A DNA stretch of 64,000 bases from Tubiluchus corallicola (taxonomy: Eukaryota > Priapulida > Priapulimorpha > Priapulimorphida > Tubiluchidae): assembly GCA_030141605.1 (NCBI GenBank), contig JAQGDQ010000009.1, positions 1,335,001 through 1,399,000 on the forward strand. Reading direction: 5' to 3'. The translations under genes and the position numbers were made by a program. Positions 28,001 through 40,000 of this stretch are shown here, one piece after another (position 1 is the stretch's first letter; every line of letters starts with the position of its first letter). The notes below the pieces were generated by a model, which ran no database searches, was not told where the DNA came from, and saw nothing but the letters and a program-made list of their open reading frames with translations.

Positions 28001-31000
28001 TGGAGACTGGACTTTTGAAAAAAAGTCCGCAAAAAGTCAGGCTACCTTTGGCCCGGTCACTTTCAGAACTTGGGATTTTGGTGGACAGGTAAAACTTAAA
28101 TTAATGGCAGTTGATTTAATATGTAAAATTGTGCCCTGTTTATTGGTCATATGCAAATACTATGTATTATGCTATAATCATTTGATATTATGGTATTATG
28201 AAAGTATAATGCAATTTAAGTTTCATAATTTTAATGCCTCTATTTTTTCAAGAACAAATTTTGCAGAAGTTTTACAGGTCTTTAGATTAAACAACTATAA
28301 AATTTACCAAAGTTTACAATTTCAAAACTATACTTTATTATTTATCGCTTAAAACCTTTTTTAAGAATATTTTTGTCATCCATTCTGTCTTGTGTTTTTT
28401 ACAGAGAGAATACTATGCAACACATCAGTATTTCCTGACAAAGCGATCTCTGTACCTGATTGTGTGGAAAATCTCTGATGGTGAAGCAGGTGTTAGTGAA
28501 ATCTTGCATTGGCTTATTAATATACAGGTATCTACTTTACCTTTGCATTGTTGGATGCTGCTTCATTTACTTCATAAATTTTTGATGATTTGTGTAGTTG
28601 TTTTTTAAAGCGCAAAGTTTGTTTTTCTTGCAGCTTTGTTTGAAGAACTTGTTGTTAAGCCATTTTTAGGTCAAGAAGAGAGGCGTTTATGTTTGATTTT
28701 GCTTGTACAATTAGCGATTATTAAGTAAAAATCAATAATGTTGTGTTATTTAGGCGCGAGCACCTAACTCTCCTGTGCTCATTATTGGCACTCACCTGGA
28801 CGAAGTCAAAGATAAGAAGTTTCCTCCGACATTTTCTGAAGATCTGCAGGCCCTTATCAAGGAGAAATTTATTAATGTGATAGATCCAGATAAGTTGGGT
28901 TTACCGCGTGTGCTGGGTACGATTGAGGTCAGCTGCAAGACTCGTCATAATATTAAACAGCTGTGTCAACTCATATATGATTCTGTTTTTGATCTGAGGG
29001 TTACAGGTATGTGCTTTTCCTTGCTAGAACAGTTTATTTGCACTAGTTTTTCATATTGAATAGACTGTCTGACATCTTTGGATAAACCAAATTTGGGTTT
29101 TTGATGGACTTAGAGTTAATTTCCTGACTAGATAAAGAGCAATATACTGCTAGAGATTATATGACTAAACTAAAATGAAACCGTATGCTTCGCCATGCAA
29201 GGGTCACTAAAAACAACCTGTATCTGATATCCTGAATTTAGAGGCCTAATGTACGCAAATGTACTAACAGCAATTGACATGTGAACCGTTTTTTACATGT
29301 AACATGATTCAGATGTGTGAGTCATTATTTGGGTTAAGTATTTCAAAAAGAAAACCAACCATTTTGAGTATTGTCCAAAAGCAGCAATCCTAGATTTAGT
29401 GGAGACATATTTTTAGCTCTAACTAGAAATATATTATTAAAAACTCTTTCGGTATAATAAACAAGCAATGGTCTTGGTCATAACTAAAGACTAGAACTTT
29501 ATTCTTAATTTTGCTCAACAAAATGGAAGTGCATGTTATATACAAAAAAACATTAAGTTTTATTAAAAATCGTGTTTTTATTTGTGTTACTAGGTAGATT
29601 ACTATGTTACTAGTTACTTTATTAGTAGGTAAAAATATTTTATGCACATTGTTTGTTTAGGTAGCAAAGAGCGACTGCTGGAGCAGAAAATTCCAGCAAC
29701 TTATCTTGCTTTGGAGGATGTCATCGGATTCTTGGTTGAAGAGCGAAGACAGAAGAAGAAAGATCCAGTCCTCCATGCTGAACAATATCGGTTTGTCACT
29801 AAAATCTTTTCTTTTTCTCCTGTAATGGAATTTTGAGCTAAGCTGCTGTACAGAAAAATGCATTAGAGGTGTTTGATTTTTCATATTTCCAACCAGCTGC
29901 TGATATTATTTTGTTCTTCTGTTTATATGTAATATATCTTTACATTTAGTATGCTGGTTATGCACGAGATGATGCAGCGATTTGGTATTTCATTCCGAGA
30001 TCTTGCTGAGCTTAATCAAGCCACATCATTTCTACATGAAAATGGTTAGTAGAATTCAAGTTATTAGAGCATTGGCAAAAACCAATTGGCAAGAACATTT
30101 CAATATGGTCTGGTTTGGTCAAGTTAATTTTTGTGCGGAAGTTTGTCCTTTGCTTCACCAGCTTTTTTCCCTTTTCTTCAAAATTGTGCTTTCTCTTGTA
30201 CCGCTTCCTGTCTCCATCCTGTCCATTTCCTGATGTTATCCAGCTAACACATTCTTTGTCTTCCTCTTCTCTTCTTTCCTTCTGCTCCCGAGAAAGTCAA
30301 GACCTACTTCTAAGTGTAGCCTCCTCCTTTCATCGCACATCTAAAATGTCTTTCTTACCTGTTTTTTTCTCGTTCTTTGAGAAAGCCGGAATCGATAATT
30401 TGATAGTACACAATATTGTGTAGGTAGTCATTGACTTACGACTTACGCAACTTACAACTTTAACCAGAACTTAATTAATTATACAAAACTAACTGTTATG
30501 ATAAGTTCTACCATAAGTGCTGTTTGTGCGTTCACACACTCAACATCTTACATGTAGGGTTGCACTGTTGGGTTCGATATGCGTCCTAATTGTCTTGCAG
30601 CCAATCAGCTAGAACCAGTTCGAGGTTGTGAGTCGATGACTACCTGTGTACTTATTTTCAAGTTTTTAAGAAACTATATATTCATATTATATTTTCATAT
30701 TAAATTTAGGAGTATTACTGCACTATGAAGATGCCACATTGAAAGACCTCTATTTCCTCGATCCTCAATGGTTGTGTGATATGCTTGCGCATGTAGTTAC
30801 AATACGTGAAATTAACCCTTTTGCAAAAAATGGTAAGGTATATTTCATCCGTAAACTCTTTATTTAATACCTTTAATTAATCAAAATTTTATAATCTCCT
30901 TAAATGTCTTTTCTTTTAAATGTATTTTGTGAAAGTTAATTGTCTTTTTTGTATTTGTGATATATGATTATGCCGTTTCTGTATTTTTGTTTCTATCACC

Positions 31001-34000
31001 TGAGTTTTTATGGTCTGCTGCAGGTGTTATGAAGACCGATGATTTGAAACATGTATTTAAATCTTCCAAATGTACATCTCATGACATTAAAACTTACATT
31101 CTGAATCTACTCAACAAGTTTGAGGTGGCATTAACTTGGGATAACCGTACTTTACTGATACCGTCTCTTCTTCCAAGCGAAGTTCAGTTAAACAATCAGC
31201 AAGCTGAGGTTAAGGTAAGTACTTTTGACAATAATTTGTAATTTTAATGCAGCTGTTTTATACTATAAGACAAAAAGAAAAACTACTATTGTCCCTGCAA
31301 TATTAGAATATCATGTTGAAAATATAGAGTGTTAGCAAAGTATGGTGTGTGGCTAACAGCAAGTCCTCGCTTTACGACTCCCCCGTTTAGCGACATTTCA
31401 TTTTAACGATGCTGAACATGTGACACCTTTTTTTTCACTTAACGACGTTTTAACGACAATTTTTTTTACTCTGCTCTAACCCAATTTTTATTTTATCAAC
31501 AACTTTTTTACCTAATTTGATGAAAACAGTACATATTGTGTTATTCTGTTCTAAAAACACACTTGTAACGTAAACAGTGCAATTATTATATAAGTTTACG
31601 TTTTTGTTTCCCAACTGTCCACTAAATGCTAGCCGTTTGGCGTTTGTATCAAGCGAGATCTGGGAGCAAACTCTATGCAAGGAATTTTGCCTGCAACCTG
31701 TTGTTACTGTAACCAGACTAGATAAAATTCAGCAAGGTCGCCCAGTGCTTGGCTTTGATTTTGCTGCAGTGACAGCAGTGTTTATTGTTTAACCGCTGCT
31801 TACTCTTAAATGTTAACGAAAGAGAAACTGCTAACTAGGTAAGTAAGGTGGTTTCAAGCAAACAGAAAGAAATTAATCAGTAGAAATGTGAGTGAAACTC
31901 ATAAAATCCTTAGTTTATATGATTTAAGCAGCATTGATTTTTGGTTTTGAACGTATATCAGTTCTTTTACGTTACTTTTTATGGAAACCTGGGCTTTGTT
32001 TAACGATGTTTCACTTAATGTCACGTTTTGCTGGAACATAGCTAGAGCAAACTAATATATATAATAGCCGAAAAACATGAAGATTTCATAAGAATTTTGT
32101 TTATGTGAATTACTTTTGGAAATGTGCATAAGCACAAAACACGTCGGGATTGATTGATAATCATCGGTTTTATATAAATTGCTGGTTGCTTTATCATTAA
32201 TATCAGATTTTTGATGCTGACTTCTATTTCATTAATGTAATATGGTGTAAGATTATGCTACTCTGCTGCTTCGTTTTTTTATTGTTCCATTATATTTATT
32301 CGTAGTTGATACTACATTAATCTCTGTTTTGCATCAGATTCCAGTAAAGGGGCAGCGTAAAACACCACTCTCAAAAGCATCGACTGTGGTTGGACAATCA
32401 GGGTTTTTTCTACCACTGGATTTACCAAAACCTGATGCATCCAAAGGCGAAGCAGTTTCTTTAGAAAGCCAGGATAAATGTATGTTGGCAGCTGTATTTA
32501 TTTCCGTTTAATTAAAGCTGATATTTTTAATAAACTTTTGCATTTAAAAATATTGTTCTTATTAAATTAATAGCAGTTAACTACATTTCAGTTTTTTGAA
32601 AATTTTTCAAGATAGCTTATATTGAGAAAAAAGACTTGAACTCGTGGACTAGTTTTGTACGATACTGACTGTATTTCTTCTATGCGCATGTCTCTTGCTT
32701 CATGATTTGTGTGTAAGTTATCATGTTGCTTTCTTGTTTCTTCAGCTTGTTTTGTGGCTCACAGGAGAAACCCAGCATTAGCTCTGCGTCGTTTGTACCT
32801 CATGTCCTATTTTCCATCTGGTTTCTGGTCACGACTCATTACTCGCATACTAGCAGACAATTCTCTTGTTTCCATGGTTACATCTGCTTTCGCAATTCCT
32901 GAAAATTTGCAAGAGGATGGTATGCTTCTGTCTTTGCTTGCAGTGAGAGCCGAATGGGTTTGTTTTCAAACTGGAATGGAGCTGGTTTATGCCGGTACGA
33001 AACTACTTTAATTTCTATTTCAATGTCCGTTCACACTGCAGTTGATTTTGTAATTAATCTTAAAGTTTTTCGTCGAAAAATGACACACAGACAGCCGAAC
33101 ATAACTAAAATATTTCATCTATCTCACTGTCACATCTTAGAGGATTATAAGGTATCATGCTGATAATAACAGGGTTCTAACAGTCAGGGAAAATCCTTGA
33201 AAATTCACGCTACCCTGGAAAGTCATGGAAAAGTCAGGGAAAAAGATAACTTGGTAAAAAATCAGGGAAAATGGGGCGGAAAGTCGGGGAATTGGAAAGA
33301 GTTGCAAAACTAATCACCGCGAACTGACATTTTTCCAAACATATTTTTCAGCGATTCGTGTTCGAATAAAATTTTGCTATGGCTGGGTCCCAGTTTCGAT
33401 TTCTGTTCCAAAAGTAATGATTGGCCGACACATTATATATCAGCAGTTGTATGAATGTGCTTACACAGAAATGTTTGAATATGTATTCCGGTAATGCAAC
33501 TTCTGCTTAGCCTGGTCATGGAAAATCAATATTTGGTCAGGAAAGTAGGGGAAATTTATTTTAAAATGGGAACCCTGTAATAAATTAATTTGAGGAAACT
33601 GAAGGTAAAGTGTTTATACAGTTCATTAAATTGACTTGTTCAAAGTTTAGGTATCCAAATATTTCACTCTTCTTCTAACTGTTATACTTTAATCTTACAT
33701 TATTTGCATAAATTATTTAAAAAATTAAAAATCATCATTTTACTGATGTATAGGTTCAACTCTCATACGCATGAAAGAAGTTTTGTGCAATGGAATCTTC
33801 AACACGTGCGATTATAGACAGCGTAAACTTTTACTGCAAATTGAAGATCACTGGTCTACAGTTGATGTTAACAGTTTTTCTATAATGGAGATATGCATTC
33901 CCAATGATACACTGGTTGTGAAAACAAAAACTGTTAAAGGTTCGTAATCTTTGAGTTTAGTAAAAGCTTAGAAAGTCATCATTAAGTGAGGGTAGCGATT

Positions 34001-37000
34001 TTTGTTTTGGGCTAATTAACGTATTTAGTATTTACCTAAGTGTTGTAACTGTTGCTAAGAGCAAGAAAGGCATGCTATACCTTTTAAGTTTAGACATTTG
34101 TATAAGGGTGTGGTTTTACTGCAGAAATTATATATTAACTTGTACCTATAAAACTGTTTGCTTTTGTTACAGGTGATGATCATGTGGTTGCGCTAGATTG
34201 CAACCCATCTTATGCTGCACATCTAATGGCTTCTACAGTAGATCATATTGATACACTGCTGGAAGACTGGTATCCCACCTTGGGTACTAGATTTGTCCAT
34301 ACATCAGAGGGTATGTAAAACTGTGCGTAGGATTTTTTTTACTTTAAAATGTAATTGTTAGTTTTTGATGATTTGACAGCATATCATTGCGCTGTGAATG
34401 TGGCATAAAAAGTGGCTAATTTTTTTTAAGTTGTAATAATTCTTTTCTCAAAAGTCTTAGATTTGCTTGTGTGTCATAAAATGTTTGAAAGGTAATTTCT
34501 GTATTTGTTTTTTTTTTGTTGTTGTTTTAGGCAAGTTTTTAATCACTCGTACCATTCCGTGCACACAGTGTTTAATTGAAGCCGAGCAGACTATTTCAAT
34601 GGATGCAGATAACTGGTCTTTAGTATCAACTGAGAAAAGCAGTGAAATTGTCTCTATAGAAGGTTCTGTTGCAGTTTCTGGTTCAAAGCAGAAGTCAAGT
34701 CAAGGTTTGTGTTGATTTATTTCAGGGGATTGCCACAATTTTTATTTTGTTTTTCTGTTCTACCTTTTTCCTCACAAAAGGCATGTTCAGACTAGCGAAT
34801 TTTCTGTTGTAAGTTTTCTCTCTGACAGCAAACTCGCAAGTGTGAACTGCTTTGTCGGCATGAAATTTCGAACTTCCGAAAGTTGCTGCTAGTTAGCTTT
34901 CTGTCTTGTGTTAAGGTCTCGACGAGTTGCTCTTGACACTTCTCACCATGAAGCAGCTTGCGTTTACCATTGGAGAATAACTCACAGCAACTTTTACTCT
35001 CTAGTCTGAACACTAGTTACTTGGAGACTATTAGAAAACTCACTAGTCTGAAGCGTAAAATTGCATGATTGAAACAAAATAACGGCATGAAAATATTCAC
35101 AGTGTGCATTTTAACATTAAAGATGAGTATATGCTATACAGTACACTGTATGCATTATTTGGAGAATTTTTGCTATTGATTTAGTTTGATTTGTGTGGAA
35201 AAAAGTTTTGAGATGTATACTGAGCACACTGTAGAGCCATTTGTCGTTTTGTTTGTTTTTTTTTTGGTGTTGTGTTTTGTTGTGTGTTTGTTGTTGTTGT
35301 TTTGTTTGTTTTTATTGTACATATTGTCTGTGATCTTGAAGTAAAAGTGGAGACAAGTGCATTTAAATTACAAGGTGCATGAATTACACCAATTGTTCAG
35401 TCTAGTCTGCTGTCTGTAGAAAAAACACGCATAAATTTTAGTTTATTTTACTAATTAGTTTGAACGGCATGCATCATCTAAATATTTCTGCTAAGTTGGA
35501 TAGCTGTGGGCTGACTCTTTAATTGCTGTTCATAAAAATTGTGAAAGGTGTAGTTCATACTATTTCATTCATTTCAGTAACTTGAAAGTGAAAAAAATAT
35601 CACGGTAGAAATACCCGTGAACTGATACTAACAGATATAATTTTTGTACCACGGCATAACAGTATATCAACCCGGCCTTAGAGTACAGTGTATACAGTGT
35701 ATAGTGTATACCCTCTGTAACATTAGCAGTATTTGATTAAAGAAGGCGTTTTTCATTTGCACATTGGTGCTTTCTTTTTGTTATTTTTCATGATATGTTT
35801 AGTTTCTAGAGTAGAAGACAGTTTAGTGGGTGGTGGTACTTCACAGCCTGGTGCAGTGGGTGCTTGCATGTTCTATCTTTACTACTCACCTGTGTCATGT
35901 AGTGCACGTAAGCCAAATTATTTTACCTGCTAATGAGACTTTTTCCTGCTTGCTGTGTCTTTTTGTAGTCGTATGTAAATTAAATAAAGATTTTCCTAAC
36001 ACAAAATAGTTTAGTCTAAAATTCATTTTTCTCTCAAAAACATAAAGAAACGTTCTATCGCTGCATTCCTTCTTTTAAATATTTATTTTAACTGAAAGCG
36101 CACAGATAAATGTAGTAGTTTTTAGTTTTGGTTTGTACATAATTTTTAAGTACAACTGCTCTTTACCAGAAATGCAAAGTCGTTAAGTTTAAGATTGCAC
36201 TAGAAGTGTTGGTCTTTTCTATTTACAGAATGTCAAAGTTTCAACATAATGTGCATTAATGTAGCTATTTAGTGTTTACCTCTAGTGTAAGCAGTTAATT
36301 ACTTAGTACTGGCCTCATTAATGACGTTTGTGTTTAGAAAGCAAAAGCAGTCCTAGACGGTCACTGCAAGATGCATCTAGCATCCGTACTGATTCTTGTG
36401 ATACAACGAGTCGCCGGTCTACAGATTCAGCTGAATTCCTAGAGCGATTACGGCGCAAGCATATCAAGTATGTCAGATTTACGTTAAAGATGCTACGGTG
36501 TGGTTTTGTACGTTTAAAGTATTTGTCAAATGAGATGGATTAGTCTAATTTTTCTTTGTTTTCTTGATGAATCATGCCTACACTTACAGAATTCTGTGTC
36601 ATATGGAAGTAATAGGGCAAGTCGTATTACTTGTCTAAAACTAATCTATAAGACGAATGTGTCTTTCATTTTTTAGCTTATCAAAACATTTAAAGAATTT
36701 TTTATTATTACAAATAAAATTTAACCTTATTTAATAGTACAGTAGTCGCCGCTTAATAGACTCATGGTTAATAGACTCAGTCACTTAGTTGACTCATATA
36801 ACTTCGCTTAATTGACTCAATATTTTTCCTTCACGTACTTAATATAATATATACACATACTTTGTATGTGCCCAAACAGCCTTTCCTACTTTTATATCAT
36901 CTTTACTTCCCTTTTGTGCATTATATATGTAAAAACTATCGTATTAAGTACCGTTTTGTTTGTAATAACGTACGTTTATCATGCCTTAATACGCTAGTGT

Positions 37001-40000
37001 AGCAGTTTTGCTTTGAATTTGTTACCCGCTCACCCACTGCAATTAATCTTGTTACCCAAAGAATTTCTGGAAGCTAAGCATTGAATCACTTGCCTAGCAG
37101 TTTCCTTTTGATGCTCTAGTTGCAAATCAGGCTTTCAGGCTTAATCGTTTATCAGTCAAAGATGCTGGTACAGTAATCAGCCAGTATTCCTTGTGACTTA
37201 CAAGAGTAAAGATCATACAGCAAATAGGGGCATAGAGTTGAGATGTTTGAAAAATGGAGCACAAGCGTAAAGATCTAACAGTTAAGGAGAAACTGAAAAT
37301 TTTAGAGCAGTACGATAGACTTCCAAAGATGGGGCAGAGGTGTGCAGCAGCGCAGTTGAAAATTTCCCGAAGTACTCTCGGCAGAATTTTGAAAAAAATG
37401 ATCTGGAATTGAGCAGTCAGCAAGCCAAAATGAGAATTTAGCATCTAAGAGGCGACACACAGGAAAAGACTGTGAAGTGGAGTCAGCGTTAAAAGTGTGG
37501 TTTACAAATGCAAGAGAAAAAAGATGCTCAAGTGAACGCTACTTTAATGCAACAGAAAGCAGAAGATTTGGCAAAGAAAATGGGAAAGGAAGATTTTATT
37601 GCAACAGATGGGTGGTTTCAGCGATGGAGATGGTGTGAAAACATCGTGTACAAACGTACCCATGGTGAGGAAAAGGATGCTGATGTTCCAGTTGCTTTTT
37701 AATTTATTGTTAATTCACTTACATAAATTAATATTTTGAATTTTGCTTTCTAATTTTTAACTGCACAAAGGAATTTAGGCATTACTTCGTTTCTAAAATT
37801 GATTAAAAGCCTTTGCAGTGCATAGTAAGCTGATGACTCATACTTCTATAGCAGGAATACTACACCCATTGGTTAATAGGTTCAATCGGTTAATTGGGTC
37901 AAAACACGTCGGTCCCAAAGTGAGTCTATTAAGCGGCGACTACTGTACCGGGTTTCTTAGAGATTAAATAACTGTATGGTTGTCTTGTACAAGTTTGAAA
38001 CCACTATCTGTATGCAAGAAGCATTTAACAGTTTAAGTGGTTTAAATTGAAGTAATCTTAATTGTTTCAGTGCCGTTGAACAGTACGAGAACTTTCCAGA
38101 GGTTTACTGCTTCTTAGTTGAAGAATGTATCCTGGCTTCACATCAGGACAAAGGTGTTAAGTGTCCTAAACACGACATGTTATCATTGCCCAAGCTTGCA
38201 CCTGATGTGGTATGTTATCAGTGGACTAATTTAATAATTGTAATCTAATTAGCAAAACACTCAGTCGAAATCAAAATTAACTGCACTTTGCCCAAAGTGG
38301 AATAAATGGCAAAACTAGATTTCAAGGCACGATTAAGATCAATGTTAGTGAGTTCAAGACCAAAACCAATGCCAGATACTGGCAAGAATTGTCTACTAAG
38401 AGTCCAAGACTAAAACTTGAGATAGACAGTCTTCATTCCAAAACAGATCTTGTCAATTTATAAGTTGTTCAAGAGATTTCATATTCTTAGAAAATTTTTG
38501 TTCTTATTAAGCTGTAGCTGTTGACAAATGGGCAAGTTTAATAATGCAGTACTAAGGCGTATAAAATACACGTAGAAGAATTTGTTCATGGAAATTTAAT
38601 TTTATTCATTATTGATCTATATAGTGTTTCATTGATCTGACTGATAACGTACTCATAAAGCCTGACCAAATCAAGAGAGGAAAATTACTTGGACGAGGAG
38701 CATTTGGATTTGTATTCAGAGGTTATGTCACTAAAGTAAGTATTTCATTTAGAAATTAGAAACCTGAAAAAGTCCATTTTTATTTATTATTGTAATATTT
38801 TTAATGTATGACATTTTTTAGCAACATAACGACTAGAAAAATGGCATTTTGTCCACAGATAGTAAACTTCGTCATGTTAATGCAATTACAATTTTTACTG
38901 AATTTTAATACAAAACAGAACACTCAGACACAAAGTACATGTAGCTAGTAACAATATTTATTTGATTTGTTTTACTCTTAGAATGAATAATTTTTAGATC
39001 AGATGTTCTAGATTTTTGGCATTTTAGTTTTGCGAATATGTTCTATCATCCTGTATTTCAAAACGCCCAACACTTCTAGCTTTTGTAAGCATCTATTTCA
39101 TATGAACATGGTATTCCATTTCATTTTGATTTTTTATTAGGCAATTGCTATAACAGAAAGCACATCAGTTTATCTGAAAGGAAAGAAAAATCGTATTGAT
39201 GTTGCTATGAAGATGCTGCAGCCAACAGATCCAGGTATTGGTGCATCTTCATCAGCTCTGCAAGGTTACAAGGTAAGTAGTGTATAATAATTACATGAAG
39301 TTAACGTAAAGAAATATTAGTCTAGGTTCCATAGAAACTGAAAATGTTTGAAAAGTGCTTTGTTGAATGTGTTAATCTACTAAAAATCTACTAAGCAAAG
39401 ACTAACGTTTCATTTTGGTTATAATTTAGTTACATCTTTCTATGAACATTAATTAAAAGCCTAAGGAAGTTGTATTATTATGGATGGGTTGGGTTTTCAA
39501 TGCAGTTCTAGATTGTCTTTCTGGTTTTGTTAAGTGATGCTACTTTTAAAGAGTTAACTACTTGTGTTTATAACTTCATTTGCTAATATTAGATCCGTAT
39601 AACTTGTATTGTATCTTCTTGTGAAGTGGGTTGTTCAAATTTTTAGATTAGTATGAATTTCTTGTATAATTTGTATTAATTTGTTACAATCTGTAACATA
39701 AGTCGTTCTTTCAGGCGGCGCTGTCCAAATGGCAGCGTGATCCAGTGCAGTCAGCTTGTAAAGCTTACTGTACAGCTAGACAAGAACTGCGAATCCTACA
39801 ATCCTTACGGCATAAGCACATTGTACCGCTGGTTGGCTTGTGCATTAAACCTCTGAGTCTCATCTTAAGTCTGGCTCCTCAAGGATCTCTGGATGAGTTA
39901 CTCCGTGATTATCGACGCAGTGGTGCTAGAGTTAGGCTGCCCGTGTTACAGCGAGTTGTGATACAGGTTTGTTTAAACGACAGTGTTTTGAATTTGGTCC

